DNA from: an uncultured Phocaeicola sp.
GTDB taxonomy: Bacteria > Bacteroidota > Bacteroidia > Bacteroidales > Bacteroidaceae
Assembly: GCA_958434805.1 (NCBI GenBank)
Contig: CAUBDX010000004.1
Span: 1 to 64,000 of the forward strand
Length of the DNA: 64,000 nucleotides
Direction: 5' to 3'
Below, piece by piece: positions 36,901 to 44,746 of the stretch. The notes beneath the pieces are model-generated. The model was not told the DNA's origin and did not search any database. It saw nothing but the letters and a program-made list of their open reading frames with translations. Each line of letters begins with the position of its first letter. Within the stretch, counting starts at the first letter, position 1. Position numbers and translations under genes: made by a program.

Positions 36901-37325
36901 ACGGCACTGAACCAGAAGGTGTCGCTCCATGTATAAGCCAAGGCTCCCACCAGTCCTGACCCCATTATGGTAATGAGTTTGCCCAAGGTCATCTCCTTGT
37001 CATCGGGGCATATCAGTTTTTTCACCAGATGGGTTATACTCCAGAAAAGGAACAGGATACAAGCCGCACTCATCAGAGCGCTCATGGTATTGACCATTCT
37101 GGCTACTTGACTGGGGTCGCTTGTAAATTGGCTGAATAAGTTGGCGGTAAGCATAAAGAAGGGTGCACCGGGCGGGTGGCCTACCTCTAATTTATAGCCG
37201 GTGGTGATGAACTCCGGACAATCCCAGAAACTGGCTGTCGGTTCTATAGTCATGCAGTAAGTATAAGCTGCGATGACAAAAGCTAACCAACCTACCAGGT
37301 TGTTGACTAATTTGTACTGTTTCAT
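33921..37325 (-). CDS. DUF2723-family membrane glycosyltransferase (O-mannosyltransferase-like, GT117 type)
   Basis: A 1134-aa integral membrane protein. The N-terminal ~550 residues hold about ten hydrophobic helices and the family signature near residues 20-65 (TIEPTASFWDCPEFI and GHPPGAPFFML), an acidic first-loop motif typical of GT-C glycosyltransferases. More helices follow near 590-700 (YAYAGSFYAFAIWIGMG). Then comes a soluble region with NGDNDTFPLWY and a TPR-like C-terminus (residues about 1000-1110) ending Gly/Arg-rich. Bacteroidetes use a general protein O-glycosylation system, and DUF2723 proteins are candidates for its mannose-transfer step; that role is inferred from the fold. 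Confidence 0.85.
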   Translation of the reverse strand: MKQYKLVNNLVGWLAFVIAAYTYCMTIEPTASFWDCPEFITTGYKLEVGHPPGAPFFMLTANLFSQFTSDPSQVARMVNTMSALMSAACILFLFWSITHLVKKLICPDDKEMTLGKLITIMGSGLVGALAYTWSDTFWFSAVEGEVYAYSSLFTAVVFWLILKWESVANEPHSDRWLVLIAYLTGLSIGVHLLNLLCIPAIVLVYYYKKNPDANLKGSLLALTGSMVLVAAVLYGIVPGVVKVGGWFELLFVNSFGMPFNSGLIVYIILLAASIIWGVYESYTEKSRKRMNISFMVTIAMLGIPFYGYGWSSALIGIIILGILGVYLFADLNKKYQISARTLNTSLLCIMMIMVGYSSYALIVIRSTANTPMDQNSPEDIFTLGEYLGREQYGTRPLFYGQTYASKPALKEVDGGCVYDVTEGAPVYQRKEKATPDEKDSYEVVRHKTDYKYAQNMLFPRMYSDAHAQAYEDWLGGIKGVQVPYDQCGQMVMVKVPTQWDNIKFFFIYQLNYMYWRYFMWNFAGRQNDIQGQGEIEHGNWITGIPFVDKFLVGDQSLLPSDLKNNKGHNVFYCLPLILGLIGLFWQAYKTKRITTPNGEEIEEPIGIQQFWIVFFLFFMTGLAIVLYLNQTPMQPRERDYAYAGSFYAFAIWIGMGVAGIAQWLQGKLGEKPASVIATVVCLFVPIQMVSQTWDDHDRSNRYVARDFGQNYLSTVQEEGNPIIFTNGDNDTFPLWYNQETEGFRTDVRVCNLSYLQTDWYIDQMKRQAYDSPAVPIEWSRLEYVQGHNEGVAVRPEVMESINNFYKQNPEEAAKEFGDNPYELKNILKYWVRSPKEGLQLIPTDSIVIKLDKEAVKRSGMMIPDSLHGEIPDYMSISLKGKRMLYKSELMMLEMLANTNWERPLYMAITVGSDNHLNLGNNFMQEGLAYRITPFNTTRLNARIDSEKMYDNLMNKFKFGGINNPDIYIDETVMRMCQTHRRMFIQLATQLIKEGKKDKALKALDYCSEVIPSTTVPHDYIMSSSKEMADDYLALGEKEKGEAILNDLANKSVEYITWYLSLDDQRLQGSYEDCLRNFYILDEINKSLARANAAGGVQGEGEQQKKSDMASHYAKKFEDLYEVFNKRVGGGAGRK

Positions 37326-37360
37326 GAATATATTATTGTTTCGTTAACGTTCAATGGGCG

Positions 37361-37368
37361 CAAAGATA
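37361..37368 (-). promoter_or_regulatory. Candidate -7 element of the DUF2723 gene
   Basis: TATCTTTG on the minus strand (exact TAnnTTTG), 35 nt upstream of the ATG. No TTTG at the usual -33 distance; ATTG occurs at a 24-nt spacing. Confidence 0.45.
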
Positions 37369-37618
37369 CGAAAGAAAGTTGGAATAGGGAGGCAATGGTC
37401 TGTTATTTAGTGTTATCCTTAGGGAATGCGGCAGAAAATGTTTCTTTCAGTCCTTAACGGAATTTCTATGTTTTATTGCTGGTTTGTATACTGTGTTCTG
37501 AAATTTCAGTTTGTACAGATGAAGGAAACCTTTGGATTCCTAACCTTTTTCTACTCTATGGTTAAGCTTGATTGATGGTTAGGTTAAGGTCTTTTATACG
37601 GTAAACCAGTATAGACCG

Positions 37619-37707
37619 CTACAGTGGACTGTACAGTCTGCTATGGTAGTCCGTACGGTCTGTTGCAATGGACTGTACGGAGCACTGCCGGCGACTGTAG
37701 AAGTCTG
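37619..37707. repeat. Four imperfect 22-23-bp tandem units in the gap upstream of DUF2723
   Basis: Units at 37619-37640, 37641-37662, 37663-37684 and 37685-37707 share a 'ct..n..ggactgta(c/a)..(a/g)gtctg' frame. Several halves are near-palindromic (GGACTGTACAGTCT). The rest of the 460-nt gap (37326-37785) holds no gene. Too diverged for a recent microsatellite; may be a regulator-binding array or structured RNA. Confidence 0.45.
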
Positions 37708-37785
37708 CCGTAAGAAAATGCTTAATGATAAGGTGGATAGGGCTTAACCTGCCGCATGAAAAGGCTTAGGTCACGATAATCGGAT

Positions 37786-38553
37786 TTATTCGTCGTGATG
37801 ATGGCATTTCAAGATGCGGTGAGGGAAGTTTCCATGTCCTAACAGTTCGATGGGGCATCCGAAATGCTCTTCCAGCCATTCGGTGGGTACTTCCGTATCG
37901 GGATGATAATCCAGCGTTTCGTTGACGCACGCTATGGTTTTTACATTTTGCAGCACAGTGCCTATGTCATGGCTTACCAGGATGATGGCCCGTTCCTTGT
38001 TGATTTCTTCCAGCAGGGAGTAGAGTTTGGCCTCAAACCGTTTGTCAATGTAGGTATTGGGTTCGTCCAGAATGACAACCTCAGGGTTTGAAACCAAGGC
38101 GCGTCCCAAGAGCGCGCGTTGCAGTTGTCCTCCGCTCAGTTCGCCGATGGCACGGCTTTCCAAACCTTCCAGACCCATGCGGGCAATAATCCGGCTCACC
38201 AGTTCATGCTGTTCGGGGGTGTAGCGGTGGAACAGGGACTTCTGTTTGTTGAGCCCCGATAATACCACCTCATATACGGAGATGGGGAATTTCTTGTCAA
38301 TACTGTTGTATTGTGGTAAGTATCCCATGGCTATTTCGGGTACTTCCTTTTCGTTCTTATAGAAACGGACACTGCCCGAAGCGGGCTTCAGTAACCCTAG
38401 TATGATCTTGATCAGTGTGGTTTTTCCGCCACCATTGGGGCCGATTACACCAAGGAAGTCACGTTCATATACCGTGAGATTGACGTGACTCAGTACTGTC
38501 TTCTCATCGTAAGAAGCGGAAATATCTGTAAGTTGTATAATGGGATTCGTCAT
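37786..38553 (-). CDS. znuC: Metal (zinc-type) ABC transporter ATP-binding protein
   Basis: Cytoplasmic ATPase powering metal import. Walker A is GPNGGGKT (38-45), signature LSGGQLQR (139-146), Walker B VVILDEP (159-165), H-loop VSHD. The C-terminus ends CHHHDE, a possible metal-sensing tail. Start lies 9 nt after the binding-protein stop. The family to which it belongs (ZnuC/MntB/TroB) needs a membrane permease, and none follows on this strand before DUF2723, so the partner must be elsewhere. Zinc rather than manganese is inferred from the binding protein's His-rich loop. Confidence 0.85.
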   Translation of the reverse strand: MTNPIIQLTDISASYDEKTVLSHVNLTVYERDFLGVIGPNGGGKTTLIKIILGLLKPASGSVRFYKNEKEVPEIAMGYLPQYNSIDKKFPISVYEVVLSGLNKQKSLFHRYTPEQHELVSRIIARMGLEGLESRAIGELSGGQLQRALLGRALVSNPEVVILDEPNTYIDKRFEAKLYSLLEEINKERAIILVSHDIGTVLQNVKTIACVNETLDYHPDTEVPTEWLEEHFGCPIELLGHGNFPHRILKCHHHDE

Positions 38554-38562
38554 AAGGCTCTG

Positions 38563-39468
38563 TTATTTGGCAAGTGCATTTGCTACATTGATCATCTCTT
38601 CCCGCCATTCATAACTTAGCGGATTAATGGGAACAACGGTGACTCCCAGTTCATCTGCTATCAGCCGGGCATTGCGGGTATCGAATTCCTGTTGGACAAA
38701 AATAACCCGGGCATTGTCCCGGCGGCAGGTTTCTATCAGTTTTTTCAGATGGGCGGGTGAGGGTTCCTTTCCTCCTTCTTCTATGCTGATTTGCTTTAAT
38801 CCGTAGTCCCTAGCAAAATAACTGAGTGCCGGATGATAGATAAGGAAAGTGGTATCGGCATTCTGTAGCCGGTCACGAACGTCCGTATCTGTCTGTGCGA
38901 TAATTTGTTGCAGACTGTCCAGCCGATGCTTGAAATAAGGTTCGTTTGCACTGTCCAGTTCACTCAGGGCGGAGTAGATATTACGGGCGATTACTGAGGC
39001 ATTGCGTGCGGAGTTCCATATATGAGGCTCTATACCCCCTTCGTGATGATGGTCACCGTGGTTGTGTCCTGTTTCGTGTATGACGTCTATTCCTTTTGAG
39101 GTATCGAATACTTTCAGATGAGGGGCATTCGTGGTCAGTTTATCCATCCAGGCTTGTTCGAAACCGATATAGCCGATGCGCAGGTAGGCGGTGCTTTTAT
39201 CCAGATTGACCAGTTGTTGGGGGGTAGGGTCGTAGGTTTCGGGGCTGCTTCCTTTCGGAACCATGCTGACTATCTTGAATTTATCGCCTGCAATGGTTTC
39301 TGTGAAATAGCGCAAGGGTTCCAGGGTGACAGTCAGGGTCGGTTTTGTGGAAGTGGACTGTTTACTGTCACAGGCGGTAAACAGGCACACTATCAGTACC
39401 ATGCAGCACGAACAAAGGATACTTTTGCCGGGATGCAATGGGGAAAATATGTGATGTCTGGTTTTCAT
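38563..39468 (-). CDS. znuA: Zinc ABC transporter substrate-binding lipoprotein
   Basis: A lipoprotein signal ends at Cys33 (LFTAC). The mature protein has the cluster A-I fold: LRYFTETIAGDKFKIVSMVPKG at the start, then a His-rich loop at 131-149 (HETGHNHGDHHHEGGIEPH) and EPHIW, the hallmark of zinc-specific ZnuA. Further ligands are in IYHPALSYFARDYG and VQQEFDTRNARLIADELG. It delivers Zn2+ to the permease. Possible zinc-uptake regulator control is suggested by a 25-bp interrupted palindrome about 70 nt upstream. Confidence 0.9.
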   Translation of the reverse strand: MKTRHHIFSPLHPGKSILCSCCMVLIVCLFTACDSKQSTSTKPTLTVTLEPLRYFTETIAGDKFKIVSMVPKGSSPETYDPTPQQLVNLDKSTAYLRIGYIGFEQAWMDKLTTNAPHLKVFDTSKGIDVIHETGHNHGDHHHEGGIEPHIWNSARNASVIARNIYSALSELDSANEPYFKHRLDSLQQIIAQTDTDVRDRLQNADTTFLIYHPALSYFARDYGLKQISIEEGGKEPSPAHLKKLIETCRRDNARVIFVQQEFDTRNARLIADELGVTVVPINPLSYEWREEMINVANALAK

Positions 39469-39540
39469 GAATGTTATCTTTTCTGTTTAACAACAACAAA
39501 TATACGCAAATTGCTCATTAATCGGGTACAAATACTCCCC

Positions 39541-39565
39541 AAATTGCTCAATTGATAAGCAATTT
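39541..39565. promoter_or_regulatory. Candidate operator upstream of znuA (interrupted palindrome)
   Basis: AAATTGCT (39541-39548) and AGCAATTT (39558-39565) are perfect inverse complements; the centre holds a second palindrome, TCAATTGA. AAATTGCTCA also occurs once more near 39509. Position, 73 nt upstream of the znuA start, suits a Fur/Zur-type repressor, but the motif is not a textbook box. Confidence 0.35.
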
Positions 39566-39577
39566 CAGTCTGGTTAG

Positions 39578-39616
39578 GGCTTTTCATACGGCTATTCTGT
39601 GGCTGTATGAGAAGCC
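39578..39616. other. Strong hairpin between znuA and the invertible segment
   Basis: A 15-bp stem (39578-39592 with 39602-39616, two G-U pairs) with a 9-nt loop. No T-run follows on either strand, so it may be an attenuator or insulator rather than a standard terminator. The surrounding stretch 39617-39898 shows no gene; an exact TAnnTTTG occurs on the plus strand at 39686-39693, and a 10-bp inverted repeat pairs 39638-39647 with 39730-39739. Confidence 0.4.
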
Positions 39617-39898
39617 TTGGTTTCAGGTAAGAGATTCTATATGGCATTCTATGTACTCTTTATCGTTCTCTATAAATATGCGCTTTATATTTGGTGGGAA
39701 GTGTCTTGTCGTTTGTCAATCTTTTTAAGATGCCATATAAGGCTCTTGTATTCGTGAAGAATAAGATTTGTAAAAAAATCCTTTCAATCTTTGTTCATGT
39801 ATTTATCTTACTATATGTTAAGAGCAGGAATAGGAACTGATTGTGGATGATTGAAAATCAATGGGTTATTGTATGTATGGAAGATGAAAAAAGTATAA

Positions 39899-40105
39899 AT
39901 CTCTTAGTAAGAGATCGACATTTCACGTGCAAAAATAAGGAAAGTTTTGATAACTAGTACACTTTTCGCGGAAAAAATATGGAATATTGTGAAAAAAAGT
40001 ATTTCTTCTGGTTCTACCGGCTCTGATTTAATCTTGTATCTGTATAGTTAATATTTTGATTTAAAGCCTGTTATCGTCAGTTTGTAGATCTCTTACTAAG
40101 AGATC
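39899..40105. promoter_or_regulatory. Putative invertible promoter segment flanked by 18-bp inverted repeats
   Basis: The 18-mer ATCTCTTAGTAAGAGATC occurs at 39899-39916 and, as its exact reverse complement, at 40088-40105. Each copy is itself almost palindromic around one central base, and that base (G left, C right) shows the copies face each other. They enclose about 170 bp of AT-rich, gene-free DNA. The only exact TAnnTTTG inside is on the minus strand (39930-39937), pointing left, away from the AraC and surface-protein genes. A weaker plus-strand candidate is TCTG (40007-40010), 18 nt, TAATCTTG (40029-40036). After inversion the better element would sit about 70 nt before the AraC start. 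This matches Bacteroides phase-variable promoters; the recombinase is not in the window. Confidence 0.65.
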
Positions 40106-40142
40106 TGCATAAAAGGCCAATAAGAACGAATAACGAGTTTAG

Positions 40143-40640
40143 ATGGAATACCTGTTTCTGAGACGTAAAAAGACGAGCAGCACTTCTGTAAGGCAGAAGA
40201 CATTGCTCTATCGTGCCGCCGGTCGCGAATGGACGGCGCGGTTCTCGTCACTGTCGGATGTCCGTCCGGCAGACAGCCTTATATATAAAGGTATATTGTA
40301 TCAGTTGGAGATACGCCGGGCGTTCCTCGATTCCTCTCTTTCGTTAAAGAAACTGAGTATGATGCTCGAAACAAACCAGACTTACCTGAGCAATGCGGTG
40401 AACCGCTACTTCGGTTGTCATCTGAAGGAGTTGCTTAACCGCTACCGGGTGGAATACGCTAAGGAGCTGCTTCGCAACGGCGGTTGTCCGCTGGGCGAGG
40501 TTCCGTCACGGAGCGGTTTCGGTTCGAAGAGTCCTTTCTATCTGGCTTTCGTCCGTCAGACGGGTATGACTCCGAAACGGTATGCGGCGCGCGAGAGGAA
40601 CCTGGTGAACTTGGAAATAGAGAATGAAGTCCTTTTATAA
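40143..40640 (+). CDS. Small AraC-family transcription regulator
   Basis: A 165-aa protein that is mostly DNA-binding domain. Residues about 60-155 contain the two helix-turn-helices of AraC/XylS: LSLKKLSMMLETNQTYLSNAVNRYFG and GEVPSRSGFGSKSPFYLAFVRQTGMTPKRYA. The short N-terminus (1-55) has no sensor domain, so activity probably depends on expression level, which would suit a phase-variable locus. It begins 38 nt after the right inverted repeat and ends 57 nt before the surface-protein gene, so both could be transcribed from the invertible segment. Confidence 0.85.
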   Translation: MEYLFLRRKKTSSTSVRQKTLLYRAAGREWTARFSSLSDVRPADSLIYKGILYQLEIRRAFLDSSLSLKKLSMMLETNQTYLSNAVNRYFGCHLKELLNRYRVEYAKELLRNGGCPLGEVPSRSGFGSKSPFYLAFVRQTGMTPKRYAARERNLVNLEIENEVLL

Positions 40641-40697
40641 CAGTATATGTATAACCAATTTTTAGTTTTTTAAATTTATAAATTTAAATCTTTATTT

Positions 40698-43600
40698 ATG
40701 AACAAAAAGTTTTTAAGTGCAGTTCTGTTCGGAGCCTTGATGGTTTCGTCAACAGGAACATTTGTGTCTTGTAAAGACTATGATGAGGACATTGACCGCA
40801 TCGACAAGGAACTGGTCGATATCAAGTCGGCTCTTTCAGCTTTACAGGCAAAAGTTGATGCTGGTAAGTATGTTACCAACGTAGTGAAGAACGGTGACGG
40901 TATCACTGTAACCTGGAGTGACAATTCTACAAGTACCATTGAAACTATCAAAGGTGACAAGGGTGAAGACGGTAAGAATGGTACAGTTGTGACCATCATT
41001 GACGGTTACTGGGCATTTGACGGTGTGAAATCTGAATATCCTGCAAAAGGAGATAAGGGTGACAAGGGTGACCAGGGCGAACCGGGTGATGCTGCCGCTG
41101 CCGGACATGATGCCAAAGTGAACGAGGAAACCGGTTATTGGCAGGTATGGGATGCTGAAAAAGGTGCATACGTGGATACCAAATACATTGCCGGTGGTCT
41201 GAGAGTGGTTGAAGTTGCCGGTGGTTACAACTTCACTGTAACAGAAGCAAACGGTGAGCCGAAGACTATCTTTATTCCGGGTGGAGCTGCATTGTTAAGC
41301 ATTATTCCTGAACTGAACGGACAAAACTATGCTCAAGATTTCGATATCTATTATGGTATATTGAATAATGACGTGGATTGGGCAGGACATAAAGCTGTAA
41401 ACGGCAAAATGTTGAAAGGTATGTATCCTACTGCCGACCGCGACATCAAGATGCAAGTGAATCCCGCAGGTGCTGATGCTGACGCTTATGACTGGGCGTT
41501 TGTTTCTACAGACAACACCACTCCTTGGGGATTGAATTTTGGTGCTCCCCAAGCATGGACCGGCAAAGCTACTACAGCTACCCGTGCCACATCGGCCAAC
41601 GGTATGTGGTTACTGCCTCGTGACGTGCAGAAATGGGATTTGGATGCAGCCGGAAGCCAGGGACGTCCTGACTATGCAGGCCAGTTCAAGGCTAATGATG
41701 GTGACAAGTACCTGTTTGCACTGAAAGCTACATCAAAAAATAATGGAGAAGTAGTAAAATCCCCGTTTGTATATACATTCAAAGCCAGCAATGTAAACGC
41801 AACTGAAAACATTCACATTAATGGTTTGACATTTGCTCCTTCAGGAAGCTCATTCTTGTATGGAAAGGAATATACTCCTTCCTTCGATATGCTAGGATTT
41901 AGTTCTGACGGCTATGATCAATGGGCAGAAGATTCTGTATTGGTATATGACTACTATCTGGAAATAGACAAGAGCAAGATTACAGATGAATCCATCAGAA
42001 AATATGGTGTGGAGATTACTGCAGACGGTTATCGTTTCATCGCTAAGAAAGAAGCTGTAGTGAACAATACTATTCCGTTCATTTACAACTACATCTTGAT
42101 AAACGGTCAGAAAGGTAAGACTTACTTCTCTGTCAACTTTAATGATGAGGCTGTGACTGTTCCTGACAAGTTCCTGGAAGATATCGTTGCACCGTTCAAT
42201 GCTACGGTTATTGCCGATCAAACCAGATGGTATGGATGGAGCAAGGCACTTGACTTGACAGAATTCTTCAACACATTGGGAGATGCAGGCAAGATGAAGT
42301 GGATTGATGCGATTGCACGCAGCATGGGTAATTCAACTGATCCACAAGAAATCAACAGAAGTGTATTCGATAAGAGATATGGTAGCAATGACCTTGATTT
42401 CAATGTAGAACTGACTGGTGGTGATCCTATCAACAACCAAGGTACTTGGGACCGTGTTATATACAATGGTGCATTGCTGGACAAATACATTGAATTTGAT
42501 TATGTAGACGCAACCGGCAAGTCTTGTCTGACCGGAAACATCCGTGATTTGGATAAGATTACCGCATTGAAGGTAACATTCAAGGTTGACAGCGAATTAG
42601 GAGGACATGTAACTGCTCCTTATTACACAACAGACGGTCGTCAGTATAGTGGTGACAACACGAAGATTGCATTGCCTTTGGACAACGCATTCCGTGTAGA
42701 AATCGCAACTCGTTATGATCAATACGAAGTGGCAAGAATGAACTTCTCATTCGAATTGCAGATGCCTACTAACTGTCCGATCAAACGTGAATCTGTAGCT
42801 AACCGTACATCTGCTTGGTCTAAAGACAAAGACGGAAATGATGTATTGAAAGTATATGGTGAAAAACTGTTGGACCGTTATGATGCTGTTGCAGCTGATA
42901 TGCGTGATGCATTCAAGGGAGTTTATAACTACCAGAATGGTGCTTACAATGCACAAGCAAATGTTGAAGCTAACTGGTATGAAGTATTGGTTCCGACTAA
43001 TTCGTTCCAAATTATTGGTAAGACTAATGAAAGCTATGCAACTCTTGCCGGTATCTCAAATAGCTCATTATATACTGAATGGAATACAATCGGTTTCTAT
43101 GGCACAGCCGGCAACATGGATGCATATACTTTGACCGATGTTAAATATCATCACTTCAATGTTTATACAGAAGCTAAGGATGATATTATATTACAGTTTG
43201 CCAGCCGTATTGCTGACTCTAAGGTTGCAAAAGTAGCATCTAAGGGTACAAAAGAGAATCCGTTCATTGCAAAAGCTGTTTATTCAACAGATGGTTTGCA
43301 GACAATTTTGAAGTATGCATTCGAAGTAAGCAATACTGATTTCACTTTGGCTGATGCATTCGACAAACCGTACTATCTGTTTGACCGTGCTGCCGCACAA
43401 GGTGTAACTGCTGCATTACGTGCCGAATTGAACTCTTCATTGGTAAATAACAGACAAAGCATTGTTGTAGATAAGGCTGATCCTTCATTCTATGGCTTGT
43501 ATCCTTCTGCCAAGATGGATCAACAGGCTACAAATGTGGTGACTTATATCTTAGACGGTGCTGCTCAAACTGCCAATACCAACAAGATGAAGTTTGATAT

Positions 43601-43706
43601 TGCCAAAGAAGTAGGTAATGGTAAGGTTATTGAAATCACATATCATATCACAGATGTATTTGGTATGACTAAAGACTTGACATTCTATGTACAGACTTTG
43701 AACTAA
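40698..43706 (+). CDS. Large surface lipoprotein, BT1927/S-layer-like, with collagen-like N-terminal stretch
   Basis: A signal peptide has a lipobox-like end at Cys25 (FVSC) followed by KDYDEDID, an acidic patch like the Bacteroidetes lipoprotein surface-export signal. Residues 28-55 are a coiled coil (IDRIDKELVDIKSALSALQAK). Collagen-like Gly-x-x repeats occur at 86-95 (GDKGEDGKNG) and 118-131 (KGDKGDKGDQGEPG). The N-terminus resembles the DUF4988/PL29-N type. The remaining ~850 residues are beta-rich, without enzyme motifs, and low in Cys. Size, N-terminus, and a flip-flop promoter upstream recall the phase-variable S-layer protein BT1927 of B. thetaiotaomicron; that link is from memory and is inference. 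Alternative: a surface adhesin. A terminator follows at 43834. Confidence 0.72.
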   Translation: MNKKFLSAVLFGALMVSSTGTFVSCKDYDEDIDRIDKELVDIKSALSALQAKVDAGKYVTNVVKNGDGITVTWSDNSTSTIETIKGDKGEDGKNGTVVTIIDGYWAFDGVKSEYPAKGDKGDKGDQGEPGDAAAAGHDAKVNEETGYWQVWDAEKGAYVDTKYIAGGLRVVEVAGGYNFTVTEANGEPKTIFIPGGAALLSIIPELNGQNYAQDFDIYYGILNNDVDWAGHKAVNGKMLKGMYPTADRDIKMQVNPAGADADAYDWAFVSTDNTTPWGLNFGAPQAWTGKATTATRATSANGMWLLPRDVQKWDLDAAGSQGRPDYAGQFKANDGDKYLFALKATSKNNGEVVKSPFVYTFKASNVNATENIHINGLTFAPSGSSFLYGKEYTPSFDMLGFSSDGYDQWAEDSVLVYDYYLEIDKSKITDESIRKYGVEITADGYRFIAKKEAVVNNTIPFIYNYILINGQKGKTYFSVNFNDEAVTVPDKFLEDIVAPFNATVIADQTRWYGWSKALDLTEFFNTLGDAGKMKWIDAIARSMGNSTDPQEINRSVFDKRYGSNDLDFNVELTGGDPINNQGTWDRVIYNGALLDKYIEFDYVDATGKSCLTGNIRDLDKITALKVTFKVDSELGGHVTAPYYTTDGRQYSGDNTKIALPLDNAFRVEIATRYDQYEVARMNFSFELQMPTNCPIKRESVANRTSAWSKDKDGNDVLKVYGEKLLDRYDAVAADMRDAFKGVYNYQNGAYNAQANVEANWYEVLVPTNSFQIIGKTNESYATLAGISNSSLYTEWNTIGFYGTAGNMDAYTLTDVKYHHFNVYTEAKDDIILQFASRIADSKVAKVASKGTKENPFIAKAVYSTDGLQTILKYAFEVSNTDFTLADAFDKPYYLFDRAAAQGVTAALRAELNSSLVNNRQSIVVDKADPSFYGLYPSAKMDQQATNVVTYILDGAAQTANTNKMKFDIAKEVGNGKVIEITYHITDVFGMTKDLTFYVQTLN

Positions 43707-43733
43707 TTGGATCTAATAATAGAGTCTTAAAAA

Positions 43734-43761
43734 GTGAGAGTGACTTTCGGGGCACTCTCAC
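43734..43761 (+). other. Perfect 9-bp hairpin after the S-layer-like gene
   Basis: GTGAGAGTG (43734-43742) pairs with CACTCTCAC (43753-43761). No T-run follows; it may protect the 3' end of an abundant mRNA. A true terminator lies further down. Confidence 0.5.
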
Positions 43762-43833
43762 TAACAATTCCAAGATAAGACTTTCTCCGACAGGAGAATC
43801 TTATATAATAAAAACTTTAGATTTATAAAACAG

Positions 43834-43866
43834 AATCTCTGGCTTGTGACAAGCCGGAGATTTTTT
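43834..43866 (+). terminator. Rho-independent terminator after the S-layer-like gene
   Basis: A 12-bp stem (43834-43845 with 43851-43862, one G-U) with a 5-nt loop runs into six T. The rest of the gap to mnmD (43867-44058) shows no gene. Confidence 0.82.
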
Positions 43867-44058
43867 ATGTATATAACGGCAATCATCTCAGCGTGGAGAA
43901 AGAATATGAAGAATCTATGACGGATTCAGCGATGAATGTTTCATGGTAATTTGCTGATAAATATGCAGTTATGCGTATATGACGGATTTGAAGGATTTTA
44001 CAACGGTTTTACTGTTTTAGGTGAAACTTGACCATTCATCAGTTTCGGTCCTAGAAGT

Positions 44059-44742
44059 TTAATCAGACTTGGTTGCCCGCAGTATCTCGCGTTTTCCCCC
44101 CGGAGGGCCGGGAAGGCGTTCTACTGTGAATCCGGCTGTTTGCAGCATCCTTCTTACCACCCCTTTGGCACAGTAAGTTGTCAGGATACCTCCTTCATTC
44201 AATACCTTGTATAAAGTATCGAAAAGAGATTGTTCCCACATTTCGGGTTGTTTTTCGGGAGCGAAGGCATCAAAGTAGATGATATCGTATAAGGGAACGG
44301 CGGGACGGCTGCCTTCCTCCGGGTTGAAAAGCCGGGTAAAATCATCTTCAATTTTATGTAATGTGAACCAAGGGGATACCTCTGTTTCTGTGTTCCAGGG
44401 CGCCCGGTGAATGGCGTAATAATCCTCCTCATGCTGTTTGCCGATCAGGCGGGGGTAGTCCAGTTGCTTCAAGGTTTCTTCGGCTAACGGATAGCGTTCG
44501 ATACCGGTATAATGTACTTTCCGTCGGGTCTCTTCTGCTGAAAGCAGTGTCAGAAAGGCATTCAGCCCTGTTCCTAGTCCTATCTCCAGAATGTGGGGCT
44601 CGGAAACGGGAGAATGCTTTAATCCCATTTCGATAAAAATATGTTGTGACTCCGTCAGTGCCCCTTTCACCGAATGATAATGTTCGTCCAGTTCGGGTAC
44701 ATAGAGGGTATAACTTCCATCTGCTGTTTGTTCCAGTTTCAT
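44059..44742 (-). CDS. mnmD: tRNA U34 methylaminomethyl-uridine methyltransferase (MnmD-like)
   Basis: SAM-dependent enzyme that completes mnm5(s2)U at the tRNA wobble position. The protein starts with the family motif GSYTLYVPELDEHYHSVKGA and has E-x-G-x-G-x-G (ILEIGLGTGLNAF) for SAM, YIGIERYPL-like VHYTGIERYPL, and YFDAFAPEKQPEMW with the active-site Asp region. It matches the stand-alone MnmD/MnmC1 half (227 aa); the FAD-oxidase half of E. coli MnmC is absent, as in other bacteria with stand-alone MnmD. Last gene of a six-gene minus-strand unit, 4 nt after its neighbour. Confidence 0.88.
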   Translation of the reverse strand: MKLEQTADGSYTLYVPELDEHYHSVKGALTESQHIFIEMGLKHSPVSEPHILEIGLGTGLNAFLTLLSAEETRRKVHYTGIERYPLAEETLKQLDYPRLIGKQHEEDYYAIHRAPWNTETEVSPWFTLHKIEDDFTRLFNPEEGSRPAVPLYDIIYFDAFAPEKQPEMWEQSLFDTLYKVLNEGGILTTYCAKGVVRRMLQTAGFTVERLPGPPGGKREILRATKSD

Positions 44743-44746
44743 AATT

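Noticed and set aside
37619..37707. Regular ~22-bp units considered as a CRISPR array
   Set aside because: Units are contiguous and diverged, without conserved repeats separated by unique spacers, and no cas genes are present.
40955..41090. Gly-x-x repeats in the surface lipoprotein considered as a phage tail-fibre or collagen gene
   Set aside because: Only two short collagen-like stretches within a 1002-aa lipoprotein with a signal peptide; no phage neighbours.
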